Below, one piece after another: positions 51,929-59,580 of a DNA stretch of 64,000 bases; position 1 is the stretch's first letter, and every line of letters starts with the position of its first letter. Position numbers and translations under genes: made by a program. The notes beneath the pieces were generated by a model. That model saw only the letters and a list, made by a program, of their open reading frames with translations, was not told the origin of the DNA and did no database searches. This stretch comes from Janthinobacterium aquaticum (lineage in GTDB: Bacteria; Pseudomonadota; Gammaproteobacteria; Burkholderiales; Burkholderiaceae_D): positions 1-64,000 of the forward strand of contig NZ_WFLK01000012.1 of NCBI RefSeq assembly GCF_009208565.1. Direction: 5' to 3'.

Positions 51929-52031
51929 GGCAGCTCCGGAAAAATAATCAGAGCCCTACGCTAGCACGAGGTTATTATTTTTTCAATTGTGCGCGGGGTG
52001 GCGGTGCGGGTGTAACGCCTGTGGCGGTGGC

Positions 52032-52061
52032 GTAGGTCACCTTAGCGTAGCGTAAGGCAAC
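52032..52061. repeat. Degenerate member of the dispersed palindromic repeat family
   Basis: GTAGGTCACCTTAGCG-TA-GCGTAAGGCAAC keeps the GTAGGT...TTAGCG...CGTAA frame of the family but with changed arms. It is the only member in the accessory zone. Confidence 0.5.
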
Positions 52062-52134
52062 GCTCAGGCGCGTAACCGCATACTCTCCAGCAAATCACCT
52101 CTCGGCATGGTCTCGCAGGCCTTTGCTGCTTCTT

Positions 52135-52545
52135 TCAGCAGCTGGCGCCGCCGATGACTTTGCCTGCTCGCAAATCATAGCCCAACCAGCAGCGATAGCC
52201 TGAACTGGGCGAGAACGAGCACCATAGTTCGCCTTTGGCACGCAGCCGCTCGCCTGGCTCACCGCTACAGGTCACTTTGGCGTCAGGATAAAGCGATGCA
52301 AAAATGTCCTTTGCTGCCTGACCGCTGATCTCGATTGCAAGCTTGCGCTCGGTTCTGGTCGGTGGCTGGGCATTGTGCAGCTCGCCGGAATAGATGTTGT
52401 ATTGTGCTTTGAGGGGCTTGGCTGGGGCTGGCCAGAGCTCCTGTGCAATGGCAAAAGTGGCTGACATCAGTGCCAGCACAAACGCGCCAAGTTGGACGCG
52501 TCTGATTGTAGGTTGGCTTGGCATCGACACGGGAATGATCGGCAT
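52135..52545 (-). CDS. Exported small Cys protein, paralogue 2 (candidate immunity protein)
   Basis: The 136-residue product has a signal peptide (QLGAFVLALMSATFAIAQ). Its mature part is similar to the upstream gene's: LKAQYNIYSGELHNAQPPTR vs LIRGHYQMYGGDFAEMLPPA, RKLAIEISGQAAKDIFASLY vs TKLAITLKGSLAKELFAQIG, and the shared ending GYRCWLGYDLRAGKVIGGAS vs GHTCYFGLDLNTGKSTNGAI followed by C. Four mature Cys fit two disulfides in the periplasm. The pair follows a peptidase gene, fitting tandem immunity proteins; an inhibitor or an unrelated lipid-binding function remains possible. ATG 52524 is an alternative start. Confidence 0.7.
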   Translation of the reverse strand: MPIIPVSMPSQPTIRRVQLGAFVLALMSATFAIAQELWPAPAKPLKAQYNIYSGELHNAQPPTRTERKLAIEISGQAAKDIFASLYPDAKVTCSGEPGERLRAKGELWCSFSPSSGYRCWLGYDLRAGKVIGGASC

Positions 52546-52572
52546 GGTTACTCAAGATGATCAAAGTTAGTC

Positions 52573-52956
52573 TTAGCAGATAGCGCCGTTCGTGCTCTTG
52601 CCGGTATTTAAATCGAGGCCGAAATAGCAGGTATGGCCATCTTTTTTCGTGTAGATGCAAGAAAGGTCTCCTCTGCGCCGCTCTTTGTAATCGGCATCAG
52701 AACTGCAGGCGTCGATTCTCTTTACATTGGGACCGATCTGGGCAAACAGCTCTTTTGCCAGCGACCCTTTGAGCGTGATCGCCAATTTTGTATCGCCCCG
52801 AGCGGGTGGCAGCATTTCCGCAAAATCGCCGCCATACATCTGATAGTGGCCGCGAATGAGCTTTGGTTCGCCAGTCGCTGTTGGCGGCATGTCGGTAGCG
52901 GTTGCAAAAGAGATGAAGAACGCAGCGATGAAAAAACAAGCCATGCGCAAATTCAT
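52573..52956 (-). CDS. Exported small Cys protein, paralogue 1 (candidate immunity protein)
   Basis: The 127-residue product has a signal peptide (MNLRMACFFIAAFFISFATA) and four mature Cys, two of them in the ending GHTCYFGLDLNTGKSTNGAI-C. It is paralogous to the next gene downstream on the same strand. Its ATG overlaps the TGA of the peptidase gene (TGATG), so translation is coupled to that enzyme. Periplasmic location plus coupling to a peptidoglycan-type peptidase without a signal peptide is the standard layout of an effector with its immunity protein. Cognate binding is inference. Confidence 0.72.
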   Translation of the reverse strand: MNLRMACFFIAAFFISFATATDMPPTATGEPKLIRGHYQMYGGDFAEMLPPARGDTKLAITLKGSLAKELFAQIGPNVKRIDACSSDADYKERRRGDLSCIYTKKDGHTCYFGLDLNTGKSTNGAIC

Positions 52957-53465
52957 CAATGGCCTCTGATTTCGATGTGCAGGTGGTTATTGTGACCTAT
53001 CAGCGAACGCACGCGTCCACCACCTACTTGCTTTTGCAGTTTTTCATCGTTGAAAAACACTTTCGTGACCATAGGGTGCTGTAAAAACAAACGAACAAGT
53101 TTGATCGTGGCATCGCGATCATACAGTGCGTCAAAATAAGTCAGACCGGCAGCTTGTCCTATCAGTCTGTCTTTGCGAACAGGCCTGATATCCATCTCAA
53201 TTCCTTTCCGATGGGTCTTATGATTATCGTAAGATATCCCGCCAGCGGCACTGATATTTCCAATCCCAAATTTGCGGTCATCAACGGCTTGCCAGGCATG
53301 TTCAATATAGAAAATCAGCGATAACATTCTTGGGTGGGCGTGTTGTGCCATATGACCTGAGTCAGGTCTCCGATTGAAATTCCCATAGACATAGTAGCCG
53401 GCGTCTTCAGGCGCTTGGGGGAGAATGTAGTAGCCGCGTGTATCTTTAGGTTGAAGTTCAAGCAT
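52956..53465 (-). CDS. LAS-type zinc peptidase without signal peptide (M15/M74-like), candidate antibacterial effector
   Basis: The 169-residue protein has the LAS zinc site: HRKGIEMD (His85, Asp92; H-x6-D) and HNNHLHIEI (His161, His163). These match M15/M74 peptidases such as MepA and VanY that cut peptide stems or crosslinks of peptidoglycan. There is no signal peptide, unlike housekeeping MepA, so it would need a secretion machine or lysis to reach its target. A GGGGGA site precedes the ATG. The coupled downstream exported paralogues resemble immunity proteins. A phage endolysin remnant is the alternative, but no phage genes are near. Base composition is lower in GC than the core genes. 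Confidence 0.72.
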   Translation of the reverse strand: MLELQPKDTRGYYILPQAPEDAGYYVYGNFNRRPDSGHMAQHAHPRMLSLIFYIEHAWQAVDDRKFGIGNISAAGGISYDNHKTHRKGIEMDIRPVRKDRLIGQAAGLTYFDALYDRDATIKLVRLFLQHPMVTKVFFNDEKLQKQVGGGRVRSLIGHNNHLHIEIRGH

Positions 53466-53729
53466 GGAGAAATCCCCCTTTAGGCTATACAGTGCCTTGT
53501 CCTCACTCGTCGAAATGAGTCTTGGAATTACTTCTTGAACATGGAGTATTCATCATTAAGCAGAAAAACGACTTGCGCTGTATCAGCGCAATCGGTCATA
53601 TCGACGTCCACTCAATTGCATTGATAGCTAAAGTAACTCAGCACTATCGCCGCTGCAGGCGTCATTCCGACATGGATACCGCAATCAGACGTGTGCCATC
53701 ACATTGCTGCTTAATTTTCGTGCCTGCGT

Positions 53730-54101
53730 TTACTTCAAAATCACGCCAGTCATGTAGTGATTCAAATCGCGAAAATCCTTGACCGTCCAGGCGTGCGGCG
53801 GCACTTTGACGCCATTCTCTTTCAGGGTCTTTGGAATCAGGTCACCATTGGGGCGCAGTATGACCGACGACACGATCACGCCAGGATAGTCCCTGAGGCG
53901 CTTTTTGAACGTGGCAGTGGTCAGATCAGGCGTGGGAGGGCTGCTTTTTTTGGCCAATGGCCCCGTCCCTTTGATATCTGCTCCATGACACATGGCGCAT
54001 CGCTGCACGTACAGATTTTTGCCGTTGAGATTTTCTGCAAGGGCGGTTGTGGTGCCGAGCAGCGACAGGAAGCCCAGCGTGGCGATAAATGCTGTTTTCA
54101 T
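53730..54101 (-). CDS. Small mono-heme c-type cytochrome
   Basis: The 123-residue product has a signal peptide (MKTAFIATLGFLSLLGTTTA) and one heme-binding CAMCH motif at about residues 35-39, in YVQRCAMCHGADIKGTGPLA. The likely axial Met is in HYMTGVILK near the C-terminus. It belongs to the cytochrome c class I (cbb3-subunit-III-like) group and works as a periplasmic electron carrier. Nothing beside it names its partner. The 264-bp gap downstream (53466-53729) and the 249 bp upstream have no gene I can support. Confidence 0.88.
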   Translation of the reverse strand: MKTAFIATLGFLSLLGTTTALAENLNGKNLYVQRCAMCHGADIKGTGPLAKKSSPPTPDLTTATFKKRLRDYPGVIVSSVILRPNGDLIPKTLKENGVKVPPHAWTVKDFRDLNHYMTGVILK

Positions 54102-54350
54102 TTGCTTGAGATTTTATTGGACGATGCAAGCCGGGCATTATAGCTATCGGCATTGCTTTCAGACCAATGTTTCTGTGCACTGTGTAGCGTGCGGGGAATT
54201 GCATGAATGTTGGCAGATGCCACCTTGGCATCTTGAACGGCTGATTTTTGAATGCTCGAAGTTTTCTGCGTTTTCAATACAGCCGTAGGCGACAGCGGAT
54301 ATAGGCAATTAGTGCTGTGAGTCGCCGCCAGTAGATCAAGATCGCGATAC

Positions 54351-54677
54351 TCAGCGCGGCAATTTGTACTGTACCAGCAGCGAAGGTCCTTTGCCGCCAG
54401 GTGGCGTCACCAGTATCTCGTCACCAGGCTTCATCTCCTCATACATTACCGTGCAGCAGGTCGGCATCGAGTGGCCGCGTGCGGGATAAATGCCCACGTC
54501 GGTGTGCAGGGCAGCAGCGCGCACATCTACGCTGGTCTTGCCGGCTTTTTCGGCTTCCTGCAGCAGTTTGCGCAGTGCGGTGACGAAGTCGCTTTTGGTC
54601 AGTCTGGCAGGGGTTTGGGGGGATTGTGGGCGAGGGGTTGGGGTGGTTTTCATGGCGGTTGCTTTTGGTATAGACAT
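54351..54677 (-). CDS. Conserved hypothetical protein found near restriction genes
   Basis: The 108-residue product has a Pro/Thr-rich N-terminus then LTKSDFVTALRKLLQEAEKA, GKTSVDVRAAALHTDVGIYP, HSMPTCCTVMYEEMKPGDEI and a closing strand SLLVQYKLPR. From memory this family is often beside or fused to HNH or other restriction endonucleases in proteobacteria, and a broken Mrr nuclease lies 530 bp away, but I cannot verify that. A GGCGAG site supports ATG 54677; ATG 54653 is possible. Confidence 0.65.
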   Translation of the reverse strand: MSIPKATAMKTTPTPRPQSPQTPARLTKSDFVTALRKLLQEAEKAGKTSVDVRAAALHTDVGIYPARGHSMPTCCTVMYEEMKPGDEILVTPPGGKGPSLLVQYKLPR

Positions 54678-54780
54678 CTCGCCACTATATCATTGGGTGC
54701 TGATGTTGTATGGTCGTCAAGTGGGGCATTAGTTACGGTCCGAGTATTTATGTTTGGAGCTACTTAGCGAGCTAAAACAT

Positions 54781-54990
54781 GGTCAGAAGAATCGGGGAGC
54801 CGTTGCGTTGTAGCGCAACGTCAATGTGCGGGCGCCCCGCATGCGGCGAATTCCGCGCTATACCCCGCGTCCGTGCCCGACGCGGATTCGATGCCGATTG
54901 TTCGTCTTTGGATAAAAATAAATGGTCCAGTCGCTTGCGCTGGAGCGGCCGTATTTTTTATTCAGTTTTGGAGATGGCGGGAATCGAACC
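54781..54990. repeat. ssrA-flank repeat copy A with left att-like sequence
   Basis: This is a diverged copy of the segment next to tmRNA: GGTCAGAAGAATCGGGGAGC..., GCATGCGGCGAATTCC, then the terminator-like hairpin and, at 54969-54990, a 22-bp copy of the tmRNA 3' end differing at one base from 58363-58384. It marks the left end of the insertions at ssrA. The gap 54991-55211 contains no gene. Confidence 0.85.
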
Positions 54991-55211
54991 TACCGTAAAC
55001 TTTGATTTTTTACGTATCTTGAAGGTTTTGCTGGCAAAATGCGGACAATCAACCTGCAACGGTAACTGTCGGCCAATAGCAGAAATACTTCATATTAGGA
55101 TGAACAACACACAATACGTGAAAATATGAATCGTGAACTGTATTTCCTACCTGTTTGCAAGTTGATACGCTGGCTTCGCGCCCCTACGCTTGAGTATTTG
55201 GCGGTTTTAGC

Positions 55212-56015
55212 ATGACTACACCGATTTGGCAGTACAACAGTCACACGCAATCCTTACCGCTACTTACGTCCGTATTTCGTAGCAGCATTTGTCCGTGTTG
55301 CACGAACGGTCCGCGCATGGCTGTATCGGACCGTAAGGATGAATCAGATGGTCGACACTATTCTGAGTACCTCAAAGTAATGTGCTGTGAACTGTACGGT
55401 TGGTGGTTTGTGTCCCAAGACATCTGGGATAGTTCATGCGGCCTTAAGCAAGACTTCGCGCTTCGTAGCCTTACCGCGACAGGGGCCGCACTGCGAACAT
55501 TTTCTCCTGGCCCAGACGATGCACAACTAGACGTGCTGGAGAGCGAGATGCAGTCCCACTTGTTCGGGAATGGAACCTCTGTGGGATGGGCTGTACTTGA
55601 GGATGTAACCAAGGGGGTATTCCGAGAGTTTGGTTACGATGCTCGCGTGACAGCCAGATCGAAAGACGGCGGCATCGACGTAATTCTTGATCACACGTAC
55701 CTCGGGGACGTTTATGCGTAAATAAAGCACACAAAGAACAAAGTTGGGGTGCGAGTGCTTCGGGAGCTTGTTGGAACGATGGCGATAAACGGCGTTAGGG
55801 ACTCATTGCTTGTCACGTCTTCTAGATTTACACGGGGAGTAGAGAAAGAGCAAGCGATGGCAGCGCGACAGGGCTTCGTAGTAGAGCTTGTGGACGGCAG
55901 TCGTCTTCTTGCCTCCCTTAATCTAACCTACCGGCGGTCTCCACCCACGCTAACCGAAGTTATGAACGTTGCGAAACCAAGCGTTCAACTCTTATGGGCG
56001 GAAGTTGCACTGTGA
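55212..56015 (+). pseudogene. Mrr-type restriction endonuclease gene interrupted by one in-frame stop
   Basis: The reading frame runs 55212-55721, stops at TAA (55719-55721), and continues in the same frame to 56015. Joined, it would give about 267 residues. The catalytic region reads GYDARVTARSKDGGIDVILD, then LGDVYA-stop-IKHTKNKVGV, then VLRELVGTMAINGVRDSLLV, TSSRFTRGVEKEQAMAARQ. In Mrr-type PD-(D/E)xK nucleases the residue at the stop is Gln of the QxK motif, so CAA-to-TAA is the simplest explanation. The mutation removes the catalytic Gln/Lys and the last third of the domain. The N-terminal part has Cys-rich CPCC. Probably inactive. Confidence 0.85.
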
Positions 56016-56165
56016 TCGCCAGGCGCCCGCTCTGTCATTCCGCTAGACCTACGCACAACTCGCAAGGTCCAGTGAATTCAGACGTTGGAGGTTAGTTAAG
56101 GGACATTTCCTGCCCCTCAGTCAGAAAGGTAGTGTTGGATGAGAGCCAACCTATAGATTTAATTT

Positions 56166-56411
56166 TTAAAGACCGAACACAGTTTCCGCTTTTGATCCGG
56201 CCGCTTGATCTGCGTCTGGCATCCAACGCCCATATACCCTGGCAATCATCGTCCAGTCAGCGTGCCCCATCTGTTTTGTGACCCACATAGGGTGTTCACC
56301 TGCCGATAGCATCATGCTGGCGTAGGTGTGCCGCGTCTGATAAGGGTTGCGATACCGCACGCCAGCGTTTTGCAAGATGCCGGTCCACAGGCATGGTGTC
56401 AGTTCCGCCAT
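56166..56411 (-). pseudogene. Tyrosine integrase, C-terminal remnant
   Basis: Only 81 residues remain: MAELTPCLWTGILQNAGVRY, then YQTRHTYASMMLSAGEHPMW with the catalytic H-x-x-R/Arg region, VTKQMGHADWTMIARVYGRW with the second His and nucleophilic Tyr. Nearly all of the protein including the first Arg is lost. The frame upstream of the Met is closed by TGA, while the partial second copy at 57866 has CAA there, so the intact integrase originally continued. It is the probable recombinase of an element inserted at ssrA. Confidence 0.88.
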
Positions 56412-56668
56412 TCAGACACGGCCTGAGCATGACTGATTGCTGGTTTGGAACGACCTTGCGACCTGAAACCTGATCAGAAGAATCGGGTAGCCGTTGCCCT
56501 GCAGCGCAACGTCGCTGCGCGGGCGTGCCGCATGCGGGGCGAATTCCCCGCTAAGCCCCGCGTCCATACCGGACGCGGATTCGATGCTGGCTGTTCGTCG
56601 TTGGATAAAAAAATTAAGGGCCCATCGCTTGCGCTCGGGGCCCTTAGTTTTTTATCCAATAGTGGGGT
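56392..56668. repeat. ssrA-flank repeat copy B
   Basis: Starts with an integrase-derived stretch (GGCATGGTGTCAGTTCCGCC) also seen at 57866, then CAGAAGAATCGGGTAGCCGT, the GCATGCGGGGCGAATTCCCC palindrome, and a terminator hairpin AATTAAGGGCCC...GGGGCCCTTAGTTTTTTATCC. The hairpin arms differ from those of the other copies but still pair. Confidence 0.85.
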
Positions 56669-56730
56669 ACACCGACAGCCAAATCATCGCCATCCATTGA
56701 CGTTGAAGATCGCGCCAGACGCGAAGCTCA

Positions 56731-56859
56731 TTATTTGAGCTTGTCTTGCCGGTATTGTTTGATCAGAAATAGCGCCATCGCTGCAGAAGCAAGCAGCAGG
56801 ACGACGCTCGCTGCATCGACGTCCACATTGACGCGGACATCCACTTTAACGTCCTTCAT
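56731..56859 (-). CDS. 42-residue membrane microprotein
   Basis: The product begins MKDVKVDVRVNVDVDAASVV, a strictly alternating charged/Val stretch, followed by one membrane helix (LLLASAAMALFLI) and a basic tail KQYRQDKLK. A full AAGGAG ribosome site lies 6 bp upstream, which is why I accept so short a gene. It lies within the insertions at ssrA, between copy B and the next hypothetical gene. Holin, toxin or regulator roles are all possible; no family recognised. Confidence 0.6.
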   Translation of the reverse strand: MKDVKVDVRVNVDVDAASVVLLLASAAMALFLIKQYRQDKLK

Positions 56860-57022
56860 TTTGGCTCCTTTTCAATGTTCATGATAACAATACGCGTGGA
56901 AAATGATAAACCAAAGAAGGCCAAAGTACGTCGATGGCGAGTCGCTACCGTGCGTCGGCCCACCGCTGCGGCGGCGTTTGAAAGCGATGTTAAGATGCTA
57001 TCTTCCACTCTGGAGTATTGCC

Positions 57023-57841
57023 ATGACTATCTCAATCAAATCATTGACACTGAGCAGCCCGGCAAATATTCCCGCGCAGGAAAAATTACGCCTAGGAAAT
57101 TCGCTTGCTTCTTCTCCAGGCAATACCGGCTCAAGCGCTGCTGAAACCGTCTCGATATCGAACTCGGCACGGGCACTTTACAGCCTCGGCCATGCTGGCG
57201 AGCAGCCCGCATCGGCATCCGACAACCAGGCGAAGGCGGCGTACGCAAAAGGACAGCGCGATATTTATGATTTCGGGCTGCTGATTGGGGAAGGGAACTA
57301 CAGCAAGCAAGACCTGCTGCCAAAGACCGATAATCCAGATCGCCTGGCGCTGGGCCAGCAGTCGCTCGATTATGCGATTGGCCTGTCGCGGCAGCCACCT
57401 AAGCATGGTCCAAATCCATTTGAGGGCATGGCGCGCAACAGCCTGAGCGCCGTGGTCTACGATGACTCAGGCGACTATACCGAAGCTGAGCGCTATGCCG
57501 CGTACGGGGAATTGCAACGGCAGGACGAAACCTATTTTTCCAGCCTGTACGCCAAAATCACGAATGGCGGCGACAATCGTCAAATATTTAAGGGCATCCT
57601 CGACTATTTCGATGACCTGCCTGTGGTGGAAAAATCGGCCTACCCCGATGGCTTCAGGGACAGTATCGGCGGCCTTTACCAGGAGCAGATAGAACAATGG
57701 GGACCGCTGGCGCTGATCAGGCAATCCGTCGAGCCCTACTTCGAGAAGCGCCTGGACAGCGCTGACAAGACGGGGCAATCTGTGGAGAACACCTTGCAAG
57801 CGGTGCTGGAAAAAGTCATCGCGCTTTCAAGCGCAAAATAA
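57023..57841 (+). CDS. Hypothetical island protein
   Basis: The 272-residue product (MTISIKSLTLSSPANIPAQE, VSISNSARALYSLGHAGEQP, GQRDIYDFGLLIGEGNYSKQ, GDYTEAERYAAYGELQRQDE) has no signal peptide and no domain I recognise. It is mainly helical with a Ser-rich N-terminal third. GGAG 10 bp upstream supports ATG 57023; the frame is open to 56903 without a site. It lies between repeat copies B and C and is probably a cargo gene. Confidence 0.65.
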   Translation: MTISIKSLTLSSPANIPAQEKLRLGNSLASSPGNTGSSAAETVSISNSARALYSLGHAGEQPASASDNQAKAAYAKGQRDIYDFGLLIGEGNYSKQDLLPKTDNPDRLALGQQSLDYAIGLSRQPPKHGPNPFEGMARNSLSAVVYDDSGDYTEAERYAAYGELQRQDETYFSSLYAKITNGGDNRQIFKGILDYFDDLPVVEKSAYPDGFRDSIGGLYQEQIEQWGPLALIRQSVEPYFEKRLDSADKTGQSVENTLQAVLEKVIALSSAK

Positions 57842-57865
57842 GACGCTGCGATGACAGGGTGGGCA

Positions 57866-58144
57866 TGGTGTCAGTTCCGCCATTTGGACACGGCCTGAGC
57901 AAGACTGATTGCTGGTTTGGAACGACCGTGTGACCAGAAACCTAGTCAGAAGAATCGGGTAGCCGTTGCGCTGCAGCGCAACGTCGCTGCGCGGGTGCCC
58001 CGCATGCGGGGCGAATTCCCCGCTAGGCCCCGCGTCCGTACCGGACGCGGATTTGGTTCCCGGCTGTTTCGTCGTTGGATAAAAAAGTAAGGGCCCCGTC
58101 GCTTGCGCTTGGGGGGCCTTACTTTTTTATCCAGTGGTGGAGAC
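57866..58144. repeat. ssrA-flank repeat copy C, ending in 10 bp of the tmRNA 3' end
   Basis: It begins with the same integrase fragment as copy B (GGCATGGTGTCAGTTCCGCC), then AGTCAGAAGAATCGGGTAGC, terminator hairpin AAGTAAGGGCCCC...GGGGCCTTACTTTTTTATCC, and ends TGGTGGAGAC (58135-58144), identical to the first ten bases at 58360. It is an old attachment junction. Confidence 0.88.
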
Positions 58145-58171
58145 TAGGCAGAAGCGCCGTTGGCGCTTCCT

Positions 58172-58359
58172 TAGTCAGAAGAATCGGGGAGCCGTTGCGC
58201 TGCAGCGCAACGTCGCTGCGCGGGCGCCCCGCATGCGGGGCGAATTCCCCGCTACGCCCCGCGTCCGTGCCGGACGCGGATTCGATGCCGGCGGTTTCGC
58301 ATGGGATAAAAAATAAAGGCCCCGTCGCTTGCGCTCGGGGGCCTTTATTTTTTATCCGG
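58172..58359 (-). terminator. ssrA terminator and flank (repeat copy D)
   Basis: Directly downstream of tmRNA on the minus strand. AATAAAGGCCCC/GGGGCCTTTATT hairpin followed by a T run (about 58306-58358) ends ssrA transcription. The distal part (CAGAAGAATCGGGGAGCCGT..., GCATGCGGGGCGAATTCCCC) is the unit found in copies A-C. Confidence 0.88.
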
Positions 58360-58720
58360 TGGTGGAGACGGCGGGAATCGAACCCGCGTCCGCAAGCACT
58401 CTACAGACAGTTCTACATACTTAGCACTATCATTTAATTTAACCCGGCCAGCACGGATGTGCACGTTATGGACAGGCGATTCACCTTAGATTTAACGTTC
58501 CGCTAAGTGACCCATTAGAACGCGAGTCCCTGTAAATGACTCTAGAGCTTTTGACGGCCCACCCCAGGGACGAGGTGTTCTAGAGCTAGCAGCGATTAAG
58601 CTGCCAGTGCGTACGAGTTATCGTTTGCAGTTAAGTTTTTTCTGGGTGTATTTACGAGGTAACCAGCCCTCGGTATGCCCTGCGCTGCTTTGCAACCCAC
58701 GTCGAAACCAGGTCGTCCCC
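58360..58720 (-). ncRNA. ssrA: Transfer-messenger RNA (tmRNA)
   Basis: The minus strand starts GGGGACGACCTGGTTTCGAC at 58720 and ends CGTCTCCACCA at 58360, with CCA encoded. GGGGACG pairs with CGTCTCC as the tRNA-like acceptor stem. The tag frame runs 58628 to 58596 and encodes ANDNSYALAA then TAA. The TPsiC arm GGTTCGATTCCCGCC is present near the 3' end. tmRNA rescues stalled ribosomes with SmpB and labels products for degradation. Its 3' end is a common integration site and is duplicated in this window. Confidence 0.97.
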
Positions 58721-58821
58721 ACAGAACCTTCATTGTAGCGCAATATTGGCGGTCTTGCTTGGGTGTTCGCTACGGCGTCGTTAAAGCTTGGAATTAATCC
58801 CGGTGACTGCAGCAACAACCA

Positions 58822-59517
58822 TCACGCGGCCAGCTGGCGGCCCTTGACGACTTCTGTAACCAGCGCCAGCAAGGCCTGCGGCGTTTCGAGCAGGTAGTCG
58901 GCGTTCCAGGATAGCGGCTCGACCGGGCCGCAATAGCCCCAGGCGCAGGCGACCGTGCGCATGTGGGCGGCGCGGCCGGCCTGGATGTCGCGCAGGTCGT
59001 CGCCGACGTACCAGCAGTCTTCGGGGGCGAGGTTCAGGCGGCGCGCGGCCTCCAGTAGCGGAGCAGGGTGGGGTTTCGGGTGCGCCATGGTGTCGCCGGA
59101 GATCACGCAGCCGGCGGCGCCCAGGCCGATCTGGCCGACCAGCTTGTCGGTAAAGCGGGCGGCCTTGTTGGTGACGATGCCCCAGGCCAGGCCCAGGTCG
59201 CTCAAGCCTTGCAGCATGGCGGGCACGCCGTCGAACAGCGTGCTTTCCACTGCCATCGCGGCTTCGTAGTTGTTCAGAAAGCCGTCTTTCAGCGCTTCGT
59301 AGCCCGATTCGCCGGGGCCTATGCCATAGGATGCGCCGATCAGGCCACGTGCGCCGGCTGAGGCGGTGGGGCGCAGGATGTCGTAGGCGGTGGCGGGCAG
59401 GCCGGCGCGGGTGCGCAGCAGGTTGATGGCCGCTGCCAGGTCGGGCGCGGTGTCGGCCAGGGTGCCGTCGAGGTCGAACAGGATGGCACGCGGGGCTGGC
59501 AGGGGGGCGATGGTCAT
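58822..59517 (-). CDS. gph: Phosphoglycolate phosphatase (HAD family)
   Basis: The 231-residue HAD phosphatase has the catalytic DLDGTLADTAPDL at the N-terminus, IVTNKAARFTDKL as motif II and VGDDLRDIQAGRAA as motif IV. It dephosphorylates 2-phosphoglycolate. It follows ubiG on the minus strand with a 63-bp gap, the usual ubiG-gph arrangement of betaproteobacteria. Length and motifs are normal. Confidence 0.93.
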   Translation of the reverse strand: MTIAPLPAPRAILFDLDGTLADTAPDLAAAINLLRTRAGLPATAYDILRPTASAGARGLIGASYGIGPGESGYEALKDGFLNNYEAAMAVESTLFDGVPAMLQGLSDLGLAWGIVTNKAARFTDKLVGQIGLGAAGCVISGDTMAHPKPHPAPLLEAARRLNLAPEDCWYVGDDLRDIQAGRAAHMRTVACAWGYCGPVEPLSWNADYLLETPQALLALVTEVVKGRQLAA

Positions 59518-59580
59518 GGCGGGCTTCAGAAGTTGGAATGAAAAAAAGCGGCCGCAGCCGCCTTGTCGAGTTGGCGTTGC

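Noticed and set aside
53522-53782. Plus-strand frame of 86 codons between peptidase and cytochrome genes
   Set aside because: No ribosome site, no domain, odd composition, and it overlaps the end of the cytochrome gene; treated as noise. A 23-codon minus frame in the same gap was also too weak to annotate.
54969-54990. tRNA 3' half
   Set aside because: It resembles a TPsiC arm but has no acceptor, D or anticodon partner; it is a copied end of tmRNA (att site).
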